A stretch of DNA of 64,000 nt, from NCBI RefSeq assembly GCF_000006945.2, contig NC_003197.2, positions 3,658,001-3,722,000 of the forward strand, in the 5' to 3' direction. Below, one piece after another: positions 18,911 to 26,878 of the stretch. The stretch's first letter is position 1. Each line of letters opens with the position of its first letter. A program made the position numbers and the translations under genes. Under the pieces are notes generated by a model that saw only the letters and a list, made by a program, of their open reading frames with translations, ran no database searches and had not been told where the DNA came from. This DNA comes from Salmonella enterica subsp. enterica serovar Typhimurium str. LT2 (GTDB taxonomy: Bacteria; Pseudomonadota; Gammaproteobacteria; Enterobacterales; Enterobacteriaceae).

Positions 18911-21616
18911 ATGTTGATTCCGTCTAAATTAAGTCGTCCGGTTCGTCTCGACCATACCGTGGTTCGTGAGCGGCTGTTGGCTAAACTTTCCGGCGCGAAC
19001 AATTTCAGGCTCGCCCTGGTAACCAGTCCTGCTGGCTATGGGAAAACCACGCTTGTCTCACAGTGGGCGGCGGGCAAAAATGAATTAGGCTGGTACTCTC
19101 TCGACGAAGGCGATAACCAGCAAGAGCGATTCGCCAGTTACTTAATTGCCGCTATCCAACAGGCCACTGGCGGACACTGCTCGACCAGCGAAGCGATGGC
19201 GCAAAAACGTCAGTACGCCAGCCTGACGTCTCTCTTCGCACAGCTCTTTATTGAACTGGCGCAGTGGCATCGCCCGCTTTATCTGGTGATTGACGACTAC
19301 CATTTGATTACCAATCCGGTGATTCACGACGCGATGCGCTTTTTCTTACGGCATCAGCCGGAAAATTTCACCCTGGTGGTATTATCGCGTAATTTGCCGC
19401 AACTGGGCATCGCTAACCTGCGCGTGCGCGATCAGCTGTTGGAAATCGGCAGCCAGCAGTTGGCTTTTAACCATCAGGAAGCAAAGCAATTTTTTGACCG
19501 TCGTCTTTCGTCGCCCATTGAAGCCGCTGAGAGCAGCCGCATGTGCGACGATGTGGCAGGTTGGGCCACTGCGCTACAGTTGATCGCCCTCTCCGCGCGC
19601 CAGAACCATACCTCTGCGCATCACTCCGCCCGCCGTCTTGCCGGGATTAATGCCAGCCACCTTTCTGATTATCTGGTGGACGAAGTACTGGATAACGTGG
19701 ATGTCAGCACCCGACATTTTTTACTTAAAAGCGCGATCTTACGCTCAATGAATGACGCGTTGATTGTGCGCGTGACCGGCGAAGAAAACGGCCAGATGCG
19801 GCTGGAGGAGATTGAGCGCCAGGGGTTATTCCTGCAACGCATGGACGACACGGGCGAATGGTTCAGCTATCACCCGTTGTTTGGTAGCTTTCTGCGCCAG
19901 CGTTGCCAGTGGGAACTGGCGGCGGAACTGCCGGAGATCCACCGTGCGGCCGCGGAAAGCTGGATGGAACAAGGTTTTCCCAGCGAAGCTATACATCATG
20001 CGCTGGCGGCGGGTGACGCGCAAATGCTGCGCGATATCCTGCTTAACCATGCGTGGGGGCTGTTTAATCACAGTGAACTGGCGCTGCTGGAAGAGTCATT
20101 AAAAGCGCTGCCGTGGGAAAGCCTGCTGGAAAATCCGCGGCTGGTGTTGTTACAGGCCTGGCTGATGCAAAGCCAACACCGCTACAGCGAAGTGAATACG
20201 CTGCTGGCGCGCGCCGAGCAAGAGATCAAAGGGGTCATGGACGGCACACTGCATGCTGAATTTAACGCGCTGCGCGCCCAGGTCGCCATCAACGACGGCA
20301 ATCCGGAAGAGGCTGAGCGGCTGGCGAAACTGGCGCTGGATGAGCTTCCTCTCGCCTGGTTTTATAGCCGTATTGTCGCGACCTCCGTTCACGGTGAAGT
20401 GCTGCACTGTAAAGGCGATCTCAGCCAGTCTTTATCGCTGATGCAGCAAACCGAACAAATGGCGCGTCATCATGACGTCTGGCATTACGCGCTGTGGAGC
20501 TTAATTCAACAAAGCGAAATTCAGTTCGCCCAGGGATTCCTGCAGGCCGCATGGGAAACGCAGGAGAGAGCCTTCCAGTTGATCAAAGAGCAACATCTGG
20601 AACAACTGCCGATGCATGAGTTTCTGGTACGTATCCGCGCGCAATTGCTGTGGGCGTGGGCGCGCCTTGACGAAGCGGAGGCCTCGGCGCGCAGCGGTAT
20701 CGCTGTGCTGTCCACCTTCCAGCCGCAACAACAGTTGCAGTGCCTGACGTTACTGGTGCAGTGCTCGCTGGCGCGCGGCGATCTGGATAATGCCCGTAGT
20801 CAGCTTAACCGACTGGAAAATTTATTAGGCAATGGCCGTTATCACTGCGACTGGATCTCTAACGCCGATAAGGTGCGTGTCATTTACTGGCAGTTAACCG
20901 GCGACAAAAAATCCGCCGCCAACTGGTTACGTCATACGCCCAAACCGGCGTTTGCCAATAACCATTTTCTGCAAGGGCAATGGCGGAATATCGCCCGCGC
21001 GCAGATCCTGCTGGGCGAATTCGAGCCTGCGGAAATCGTGCTGGAAGAGTTAAATGAGAATGCCCGTAGCCTGCGCTTAATGAGCGATTTAAACTGCAAT
21101 CTGCTGTTACTCAATCAGCTTTACTGGCAATCCGGGCGGAAAAACGACGCCCAGCGCGTATTGCTTGATGCCTTACAGCTCGCCAACCGCACCGGATTTA
21201 TCAGCCATTTTGTGATTGAAGGCGAAGCCATGGCGCAACAATTGCGTCAGCTTATCCAGCTCAATACGCTGCCGGAGATGGAGCAGCATCGCGCGCAGCG
21301 CATCCTGCGAGAGATTAACCAACATCACCGACATAAATTCGCCCATTTTGACGAAGGCTTCGTCGAGCGCCTGCTTAACCATCCGGATGTCCCGGAGCTT
21401 ATTCGCACCAGCCCGCTCACCCAGCGTGAATGGCAGGTGTTAGGGCTTATCTATTCCGGTTACAGCAACGAACAGATTGCCGGCGAACTGGCGGTGGCCG
21501 CGACCACCATTAAGACGCATATCCGCAACCTCTACCAGAAACTCGGCGTCGCGCACCGTCAGGACGCGGTACAGCACGCGCAGCAGTTGCTGAAGATGAT
21601 GGGGTACGGGGTTTGA
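18911..21616 (+). CDS. malT: Maltose regulon activator MalT
   Basis: MalT is the ATP- and maltotriose-dependent activator of the mal promoters, including malPQ here. The start is placed at ATG 18911 (MLIPSKLSRPVRLDH), giving 901 aa as in E. coli; a GTG at 18902 would add three residues. Domains in order: STAND-type NTPase with Walker A SPAGYGKTT (about residue 38) and Walker B LYLVIDDYH, a winged-helix and TPR-like sensor superhelix (about 440-800), and a C-terminal LuxR-type HTH (SPLTQREWQVLGLIYSGYSN). It is divergent from malP. No lesions are seen. Confidence 0.97.
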   Translation: MLIPSKLSRPVRLDHTVVRERLLAKLSGANNFRLALVTSPAGYGKTTLVSQWAAGKNELGWYSLDEGDNQQERFASYLIAAIQQATGGHCSTSEAMAQKRQYASLTSLFAQLFIELAQWHRPLYLVIDDYHLITNPVIHDAMRFFLRHQPENFTLVVLSRNLPQLGIANLRVRDQLLEIGSQQLAFNHQEAKQFFDRRLSSPIEAAESSRMCDDVAGWATALQLIALSARQNHTSAHHSARRLAGINASHLSDYLVDEVLDNVDVSTRHFLLKSAILRSMNDALIVRVTGEENGQMRLEEIERQGLFLQRMDDTGEWFSYHPLFGSFLRQRCQWELAAELPEIHRAAAESWMEQGFPSEAIHHALAAGDAQMLRDILLNHAWGLFNHSELALLEESLKALPWESLLENPRLVLLQAWLMQSQHRYSEVNTLLARAEQEIKGVMDGTLHAEFNALRAQVAINDGNPEEAERLAKLALDELPLAWFYSRIVATSVHGEVLHCKGDLSQSLSLMQQTEQMARHHDVWHYALWSLIQQSEIQFAQGFLQAAWETQERAFQLIKEQHLEQLPMHEFLVRIRAQLLWAWARLDEAEASARSGIAVLSTFQPQQQLQCLTLLVQCSLARGDLDNARSQLNRLENLLGNGRYHCDWISNADKVRVIYWQLTGDKKSAANWLRHTPKPAFANNHFLQGQWRNIARAQILLGEFEPAEIVLEELNENARSLRLMSDLNCNLLLLNQLYWQSGRKNDAQRVLLDALQLANRTGFISHFVIEGEAMAQQLRQLIQLNTLPEMEQHRAQRILREINQHHRHKFAHFDEGFVERLLNHPDVPELIRTSPLTQREWQVLGLIYSGYSNEQIAGELAVAATTIKTHIRNLYQKLGVAHRQDAVQHAQQLLKMMGYGV

Positions 21617-21703
21617 GGCAAAACAGGCAACGTCCTGGTGTGTAAATTTGTTTAATCATAAAACCTGAAAGCACCGGTTAACATATGGGCAAAAACGGCG
21701 CTT

Positions 21704-21979
21704 TTAAAATAAATCGGCATGCGTTCCTGTTCGTTCAAATCGCAGGCATTCATCCGTTATCTTATAAATAAGAATCCAGTCAGGCTCAATATGGGCATCC
21801 CGGTATCCGCTATATGAACCTTGTAACGGGTGATCTTTATAAATGGCAGGAAGGGGAAAAGGGTGGTGAATCAGAAGCGTCATAAGTGTTTTAAGTTTGC
21901 CGACATCCTTATGACGCTTTTGTGCCCGTTTTACATCTTTCTGGAACTGTCCCGAATATTCAATTTCCCTTTGCCCCAT
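21704..21979 (-). CDS. YafQ/RelE-family mRNA interferase toxin
   Basis: A 91-aa product of the RelE/ParE superfamily, nearest in pattern to YafQ. Visible family features are REIEYSGQFQKDVKRAQKRHKD at the N-terminus, HPLQGSYSGYRDAHIEPDWILIYKI in the core, and the late LRFERTGTHADLF, which holds the C-terminal His-x-x-x-Phe typical of YafQ. Such toxins cleave ribosome-bound mRNA. It is the downstream gene of an antitoxin-toxin pair, 2 bp after the antitoxin. E. coli K-12 has no such pair between malT and rtcA, so it is probably acquired. Activity is inferred. Confidence 0.88.
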   Translation of the reverse strand: MGQREIEYSGQFQKDVKRAQKRHKDVGKLKTLMTLLIHHPFPLPAIYKDHPLQGSYSGYRDAHIEPDWILIYKITDECLRFERTGTHADLF

Positions 21980-21981
21980 AG

Positions 21982-22242
21982 TCAGATCCCTAACTGGTCA
22001 AACAAATCATCAGCATCTTTGGCTTTATGAATATCAACGCCAGCTTCGCTATTTTCTATCGTTCGGGACGTTAACTCATTGGGTATGCGCAAATCAAAAG
22101 GCAATGCCTTTTCACGCGCAACTTTAGTCAGTGTAATCCGTATCAAATCAGAAATGGTTAACCCCATTTCAGCCAGGACATCTGCCGCCTGGTCCTTCAG
22201 CGTTTCGTCGATACGGGCACGAACAAGCGCATTTGCAGCCAT
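21982..22242 (-). CDS. RelB/DinJ-family antitoxin
   Basis: An 86-aa antitoxin with an N-terminal ribbon-helix-helix domain: ANALVRARIDETLKDQAADV followed by LAEMGLTISDLIRITLTKVA, the DinJ signature. The C-terminal tail (HKAKDADDLFDQLGI) would wrap and neutralise the toxin encoded 2 bp downstream. It is the promoter-proximal gene and, by family rule, would repress its own operon together with the toxin; an inverted repeat at 22256-22278 is a candidate operator. Confidence 0.88.
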   Translation of the reverse strand: MAANALVRARIDETLKDQAADVLAEMGLTISDLIRITLTKVAREKALPFDLRIPNELTSRTIENSEAGVDIHKAKDADDLFDQLGI

Positions 22243-22255
22243 CGATTAGTCTCCT

Positions 22256-22278
22256 GTACTGTGTCTCTATACAGTTCA
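22256..22278. promoter_or_regulatory. Candidate operator of the toxin-antitoxin operon
   Basis: TGtACTGT and ACAGTtCA form an inverted repeat around GTCTCTAT, 14 bp before the antitoxin start. A second pair, TGTGTCTC (22260-22267) and GAGACACA (22294-22301), lies within the same 50 bp. Symmetry and position fit RHH-type autoregulation; binding is unproven. Confidence 0.55.
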
Positions 22279-22350
22279 AATTGTAGCTCAACTGAGACAC
22301 ACATACAAACCGGGCCCGGATGTTTGCCTTGCAATGCTCGTAAAGATGAC

Positions 22351-23370
22351 TTAGTCGCTTACCCGGACAAGATAGCCACTTTCGGTTGCTTCACAGGAAA
22401 ATCTGACCGGCAAAAACCGTTCCACCACCGCAATATTGGTAAGCAAGTGAGCGGAGGCCCGTGCCACGGTAAACGCGCCCTCGCCCGCCAGCGCCAGCGG
22501 TAAAATCAGCTGGTCGGCCAGATGCTCTCCCACCGCCGCCGGGCTTGCGAGATAGCGCCGCGCTTCATGCGCAACCTGGTTAGCTACCGCTTCCGCGCTG
22601 GTGCCTTTTACGCCGAACGCGGCGAACAGTTCGGTCAGTTGTTCGCTTTGAATCATCAGCGACAGCGCGTTGCCCGGCCCGCAGCCGCCTTCCAGCGCAA
22701 CGACGTTTTTCTCCGCCTGCGGGAAGTGGGCTTCCAGCGTTGCGACTTCACGTTCGCCAACGTGGTAAGGAACCGCCGCCAGCAAAGCTTCAGCGGTGGT
22801 GCGCAGCGTCTCGCCGCGCGATATCAGCGTCAGACCGCGTAAAGACGCTGCCGGTTCGACGACCGTTGCCGCCGCGCCGCCGCCTGCCGGATAAAAGCCG
22901 TGTTTTATCAGCGTGGTGCGCTGGCTGATGCCCATCCTCGCCAACAGCGGTTCCCAGACGCGGCAGATAAAATCAGCGCTGGGCGCGGCCTGATTATGCG
23001 TCCCGCCGTGAACCTCCACGCGGGATGAACCGTCAGCAAACCACAGCGCGGGCAGGACGGTTTGCAGCACCAGCATACAACTGCCCGCGCTGCCAATCGC
23101 AAAACGGTACTCGCCGCCGCGAATCGGCCCCGGCGTAAAACGCAACTGTTGCGAGCCCAGCTCGTCGCCGTTCACCTGCGCGCCGCAGATTTCCGTTGCC
23201 GCTCGCACCGCCGTTAAATGCTGGCGTAGCAGCCCCGGTTTAGCGCGCCCGGCGCGGATGCCGCTCATTTCAAACGGCTGGCCGGTTATCATTGATAAAC
23301 TCAGCGCCGAGCGCAAAATCTGCCCGCCGCCCTCTCCCTGTGCGCCATCCAGCGCGATGATCCTTGCCAT
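22351..23370 (-). CDS. rtcA: RNA 3'-terminal phosphate cyclase
   Basis: RtcA converts RNA 3'-phosphate ends to 2',3'-cyclic phosphates with ATP, preparing them for ligation by RtcB. The 339-aa product begins with the family motif ALDGAQGEGGGQILRSAL and contains the RAGRAKPGLLRQHLTAV segment. The adenylylated histidine is His308 in SAHLLTN near the C-terminus. It is the last gene of the rsr-yrl-rtcBA operon, 3 bp after rtcB. Confidence 0.96.
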   Translation of the reverse strand: MARIIALDGAQGEGGGQILRSALSLSMITGQPFEMSGIRAGRAKPGLLRQHLTAVRAATEICGAQVNGDELGSQQLRFTPGPIRGGEYRFAIGSAGSCMLVLQTVLPALWFADGSSRVEVHGGTHNQAAPSADFICRVWEPLLARMGISQRTTLIKHGFYPAGGGAAATVVEPAASLRGLTLISRGETLRTTAEALLAAVPYHVGEREVATLEAHFPQAEKNVVALEGGCGPGNALSLMIQSEQLTELFAAFGVKGTSAEAVANQVAHEARRYLASPAAVGEHLADQLILPLALAGEGAFTVARASAHLLTNIAVVERFLPVRFSCEATESGYLVRVSD

Positions 23371-23373
23371 TTT

Positions 23374-24588
23374 CTATCCTTTAACGCACACCACCTGCCG
23401 CAGGGCGTACATGATTTCAACCAGGTCGGACTGCGCCGCCATCACCGCATCAATATCTTTATACGCCATTGGGATCTCGTCGATCACGTCCGCATCTTTA
23501 CGGCATTCGACATGCGCGGTGGCACGAATTTGATCGTCAACGCTAAACAGTTTCTTCGCTTTCGTTCGGCTCATCACACGTCCGGCGCCGTGGCTGCACG
23601 AACAGAACGACTCTTCGTTACCCAGCCCGCGCACGATAAAGCTTTTCGCCCCCATCGAACCGGGAATGATACCGAACTCACCGCGCCGCGCCGAAACAGC
23701 CCCTTTACGCGTCACATAGATCTCTTCGCCAAAGTGCTGCTCTTTTTGCACATAGTTATGGTGGCAGTTGATCTCGTCCATATCGAGGGCGCTCGGTTTT
23801 TCCACGCAGCGCTGGAGCGCCGCCAGCGCGTTTTCCATCATCGCCTCGCGGTTCAGGCTGGCGAATTGTTGTGCCCAGTGTACCGCTTTCAGGTAATCGT
23901 CAAAATATTCGCTTCCTTCATTAAAATACGCCAGATCGCGGGACGGCAGCGTTTCTAACTGCTCCTGCATTTCTTGCTGCGCCAGGCCGATAAAATAGGT
24001 GCCGATGGCGTTACCGATCCCGCGCGAACCGGAGTGCAGCATGATCCATACCCGATCGGTTTCATCCAGACAGATCTCAATAAAGTGGTTACCGGTTCCC
24101 AACGTTCCCAGGTGCTTATAGTTATTGGTATTCAAAAAGCGCGGATATTTTTGCGTTAACCACTGATATCCCGCTTCCAGTTGCGCCCATTTTTCATTAA
24201 CGTTGGCGGGCGGGTTTCCCCATGCGCCCACATCGCGATGCCCGCGTCCGGTGGTACGCCCGTGAGGCACAGCGGCCTCTATGGCGCTACGCAGATCCGC
24301 CAGATTTTCCGGCAGATCGGCCGCCGTTAAGCTGGTACGCAGCGCGTTCATTCCACAACCGATATCCACGCCCACCGCCGCCGGAATAATCGCCCCTTTC
24401 GTCGGGATCACGCTACCGATGGTCGATCCTTTCCCCAAATGCACATCCGGCATAACGGCAATATGTTTGAAAATAAACGGCATTTTCGCCGTATTGATCA
24501 GCTGCTGACGGGCATCGTCTTCTACCGGTACGCCTTTGGTCCACATTTTTACCGGTGCGTTCTGGGTGGTCATTAATTCGTAATTCAT
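23374..24588 (-). CDS. rtcB: RNA-splicing ligase RtcB
   Basis: RtcB joins 2',3'-cyclic phosphate or 3'-phosphate RNA ends to 5'-OH ends using GTP and Mn2+. The product is 404 aa from ATG 24588 (MNYELMTTQNAPVK); an ATG one codon upstream (24591) is equally possible. Metal-site motifs are visible: VMPDVHLGKG, GVDIGCGMNAL (metal-binding Cys), GTGNHFIEI and the guanylylated histidine in CSCSHGAGRVMS. A few residues are missing around 255-265 relative to E. coli (CVEKPSALDMDEINCHH), a tolerated loop change. The Y RNA genes end about 25 bp upstream. Confidence 0.96.
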   Translation of the reverse strand: MNYELMTTQNAPVKMWTKGVPVEDDARQQLINTAKMPFIFKHIAVMPDVHLGKGSTIGSVIPTKGAIIPAAVGVDIGCGMNALRTSLTAADLPENLADLRSAIEAAVPHGRTTGRGHRDVGAWGNPPANVNEKWAQLEAGYQWLTQKYPRFLNTNNYKHLGTLGTGNHFIEICLDETDRVWIMLHSGSRGIGNAIGTYFIGLAQQEMQEQLETLPSRDLAYFNEGSEYFDDYLKAVHWAQQFASLNREAMMENALAALQRCVEKPSALDMDEINCHHNYVQKEQHFGEEIYVTRKGAVSARRGEFGIIPGSMGAKSFIVRGLGNEESFCSCSHGAGRVMSRTKAKKLFSVDDQIRATAHVECRKDADVIDEIPMAYKDIDAVMAAQSDLVEIMYALRQVVCVKG

Positions 24589-24614
24589 CATTTTTTTCTC
24601 GTTTTAATCATTAG

Positions 24615-24720
24615 GGTGGCGACAAGTTTATGTGAATACACCGCTCTACCATTGAGCTACAGCGCCGGGCTCTGACGGGTCTCGAACCCGCAACAAATGT
24701 AGATCCACAGGCATTCGCCA
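24615..24720 (-). ncRNA. yrlB: Y RNA-like YrlB with tRNA-like domain
   Basis: On the minus strand TGGCGA (24720-24715) pairs with TCGCCA (24622-24617), closing a Ro-binding stem. Inside are a T-arm-like hairpin (CGGGT/ACCCG around a TTCGAGA loop, 24676-24690) and a D-arm-like segment (GTAGCTCAATGGTAGAGC, 24643-24660). The T arm comes before the D arm, so the tRNA order is circularly permuted and an acceptor-like hairpin joins them. No anticodon arm is present. This matches the Y RNAs described next to Salmonella rsr; the A/B naming assumes yrlA is nearest rsr. Ends are approximate. Confidence 0.82.
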
Positions 24721-24727
24721 AAATAGG

Positions 24728-24847
24728 GTGGCACGACAAGTTAAGGTGAATCACCCGCTCTACCGTTGAGCTACAGGGCTAAGCCCCGGCAGGGTTCGAA
24801 CCTGCGTCTGGCCATACAAGGTGTAGATCCACCAGCATTTGTGCCTT
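24728..24847 (-). ncRNA. yrlA: Y RNA-like YrlA with tRNA-like domain
   Basis: GGCAC (24845-24841) pairs with GTGCC (24734-24730) at the base. The tRNA-like part has a T arm GCAGG-TTCGAAC-CCTGC (24805-24789), a GGGC-TTA-GCCC mini acceptor hairpin (24786-24776) and a D-arm-like GTAGCTCAACGGTAGAGC (24774-24757). Both 5' arms share AATGC and GTGGATCTACA with yrlB, and both 3' arms share ACTTGTCG and CCACCCTA. In Salmonella, Rsr and YrlA tether PNPase into an RNA-degrading machine; that is known biology, and the boundaries here are by pairing only. It is probably processed from the rsr operon transcript. Confidence 0.85.
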
Positions 24848-24854
24848 CAGCGTT

Positions 24855-24920
24855 GCGCGACAAATTCATAGCCGGGATGATACGCATCGGGAAAGATGTA
24901 ATCCCGGCCAGCATTCGCGC
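24855..24920 (-). ncRNA. Third Y-RNA-like hairpin lacking a tRNA-like domain (putative)
   Basis: On the minus strand GCGCGA (24920-24915) pairs with TCGCGC (24860-24855), and an inner 8-bp stem GCCGGGAT/ATCCCGGC (24908-24901 with 24878-24871) follows. The unpaired strands hold GAATGC and TTTGTCG, the same words found at the same places in the two Yrl RNAs. The loop is only 22 nt, with no T or D arm. It begins directly beside the rsr-derived duplication. It may be a minimal Y RNA, a deletion remnant, or a processing hairpin; no expression evidence is available. Confidence 0.5.
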
Positions 24921-24921
24921 C

Positions 24922-25326
24922 GCGCTGAATACTCTTTACAACGTCACGGCTTCAATCTCTTCCAGCCAGTGCGCGCTGCCATAGTGACCGTTAACAAAGT
25001 TATCTATCACCGTAAACACCTCGTCGCTGAAGCCGCCGACGTTCAAAATATCGCTTCGTTCCGCCGCCTGGGTGGTGCCGTAAGGCAGCAGATCGATACA
25101 CACCAGGCGCGCCTGCGGGTTGCGCTGAATACTCTTTACAACGTCACGGCTTCAATCTCTTCCAGCCAGTGCGCGCTGCCATAGTGACCGTTAACAAAGT
25201 TATCTATCACCGTAAACACCTCGTCGCTGAAGCCGCCGACGTTCAAAATATCGCTTCGTTCCGCCGCCTGGGTGGTGCCGTAAGGCAGCAGATCGATACA
25301 CACCAGGCGCGCCTGCGGGTTGCGCT
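24922..25326. repeat. 200-bp perfect tandem duplication of the rsr 3' end
   Basis: Bases 24922-25121 and 25122-25321 are identical, and the match extends 5 bp further (GCGCT at 24922, 25122 and 25322). The right copy is the true 3' end of rsr (last 63 codons). The left copy lies beyond the rsr stop and encodes a non-translated repeat of the same segment. The 5-bp microhomology at the three junctions suggests slipped-strand or template-switch duplication. Absence of any mismatch implies a recent event or an assembly artefact. Confidence 0.95.
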
Positions 25327-26689
25327 TTTTCAGTTCGATCCAGCATTCCATGGTGGCCGTTGAGCCATGGCGCGATTTATCAACCCACGATTCGTTATCC
25401 GACACCATAATCACCAGATCCACCCGCGCCCGCTCGTTCAACAACCTACGCAGCGGCGCGGAGCAGTTGGTGCCGCCGCCGCCAACCGCCGCCAGCTTTT
25501 GCGCGTTGTGCATGACCGACTGGCGCGCATCAAGCCGCACGTCGACCACATCGCATTCAAACGGCAGCACGCGGGCCTGCGGATGATTACGCAGCACGGC
25601 GGCGGCGATCAGCCCGGCAACGTCCACGCAGCGGATCTTACTGGTCTCCCCCTTGCGATAGCCGGTTATCGACGACTTCATCGACCCCGACACGTCCGGG
25701 CAGACCACCACATTGCCGCGAAACGGCGGAATGTTCTCCAGCGCGTACTCCATCGCCTGCGCTAAAGCCTCGCGAATAACCTGCGGCACGCCGCTTTGCA
25801 GATTGCTCCACGCCGACAGCAACTGATAAGGATAAACCCAGGACTGGCGCACCTGCGCCCTGTCCGCCAGCCGCTGCGCCACGCTGGCGGCAAGCGTTGC
25901 ATTCTCAAACACGTCATGACGCGCCAGCGTATTCAAATTCATCCGTAACGTTTGCCAACTCATCCGCTGCGCCAGTTGCGCCCACTGTTCGCGACTCAGC
26001 GGCGCGTTGGTCAGTAGTAAAAACGACACATCGGGTAAGGCCGCGCCCATGTCGCCTTCACGAAACGCCAGCAGCGCGCGCGTTTTTTCCGGCAGCTGCG
26101 CCTTATCGCACGGCTTACCAATCAGCCAGGCGAAGAAGGCTTCCTGCCACGCCGCCTGCGGCCGTGGGTGCACCATTTTGACGATATCCGCCAGCGACGG
26201 CGCATTGCCCACCGATGCCTGCAATAAGCGCTCTTCGCTGGCGTTCTGCAACCAACGCTGCACCAGCTTCTTTGGCCGCGTCCCCAGCGAGCGCCGCCCG
26301 GTCACGCCGCTGCGCAACATTTGCACAAAGTTACGCAGCATCCGGCCATTGTTGATCACCCGCGTAAATACTACCGGCAGCAGCGCCGAACCACGCGCCG
26401 CCAGAATGGCGGTCAACAGCGCGGGCATATCCTTCATCATCCCGCGTTCGCGGCCATAAATCGCCAGTTGCGCTAAAAACAGATCGTCGAGATCTTTCGC
26501 CGTCGCCAGAACATCATTTAGCTGCGCCTGGCCGCTGGCATAAAAAGTCTCGTTCATGCAGCCGGTCATCACCATTTGCGCCAGTTTATGGCGCGGGGTG
26601 AAGGCAAAGGCCGCTGCGCCTTGCTGATTGCTGGCGTTGGCCAGCGGCGCGTCCCTTAACAGCGAACGGAACAAAAGTGGATTAGCCAT
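25136..26689 (-). CDS. rsr: Ro60 orthologue Rsr (TROVE-domain RNA-binding protein)
   Basis: Rsr is the bacterial Ro protein, a HEAT-repeat ring that binds Y RNA and misfolded RNA. The 517-aa product has a TROVE domain over about residues 15-320 and a C-terminal von Willebrand factor A-like domain with the MIDAS motif DVSGS at 332-336. It heads the operon rsr-(Y RNAs)-rtcB-rtcA, unlike E. coli K-12, which has only rtcBA. A sigma-54 promoter lies 41 bp upstream and the activator rtcR is divergent. The reading frame is intact; the tandem duplication begins inside its 3' end but does not alter the stop. Confidence 0.95.
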   Translation of the reverse strand: MANPLLFRSLLRDAPLANASNQQGAAAFAFTPRHKLAQMVMTGCMNETFYASGQAQLNDVLATAKDLDDLFLAQLAIYGRERGMMKDMPALLTAILAARGSALLPVVFTRVINNGRMLRNFVQMLRSGVTGRRSLGTRPKKLVQRWLQNASEERLLQASVGNAPSLADIVKMVHPRPQAAWQEAFFAWLIGKPCDKAQLPEKTRALLAFREGDMGAALPDVSFLLLTNAPLSREQWAQLAQRMSWQTLRMNLNTLARHDVFENATLAASVAQRLADRAQVRQSWVYPYQLLSAWSNLQSGVPQVIREALAQAMEYALENIPPFRGNVVVCPDVSGSMKSSITGYRKGETSKIRCVDVAGLIAAAVLRNHPQARVLPFECDVVDVRLDARQSVMHNAQKLAAVGGGGTNCSAPLRRLLNERARVDLVIMVSDNESWVDKSRHGSTATMECWIELKKRNPQARLVCIDLLPYGTTQAAERSDILNVGGFSDEVFTVIDNFVNGHYGSAHWLEEIEAVTL

Positions 26690-26729
26690 TTGTTTTTCCC
26701 ATTTCCGTTATTCTCCATGCCATGGTTAT

Positions 26730-26745
26730 TGCAACCAGCGTGCCA
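26730..26745 (-). promoter_or_regulatory. Sigma-54 promoter of the rsr-yrl-rtcBA operon
   Basis: On the minus strand TGGCAC-N5-TTGCA is a perfect -24/-12 element. Transcription would start near 26718, about 30 bp before the rsr start codon. The divergent neighbour rtcR encodes a sigma-54 activator, so the pairing is strongly supported. The enhancer sites for RtcR should lie in the AT-rich 26750-26870. Confidence 0.9.
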
Positions 26746-26878
26746 GAAAATAAATTATTTTTTAATCTATTGATTTTTAATTGATTTATTTCTTTAGCGT
26801 TCAAGTGAAAGAAAAATGCCTGCACGGTAGTCATTAAAAAGCGATAAAATTATCTCGTCTTTTAGAAGGAAATCTAAG

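Noticed and set aside
24643..24805. Two apparent tRNA genes
   Set aside because: T-loop and D-loop words are tRNA-like, but the arm order is permuted and there is no anticodon arm or CCA end. They are the Y RNAs.
24922..25326. CRISPR-like or satellite array
   Set aside because: Only two adjacent copies of a 200-bp unit with no spacers; it is a simple tandem duplication of coding DNA.
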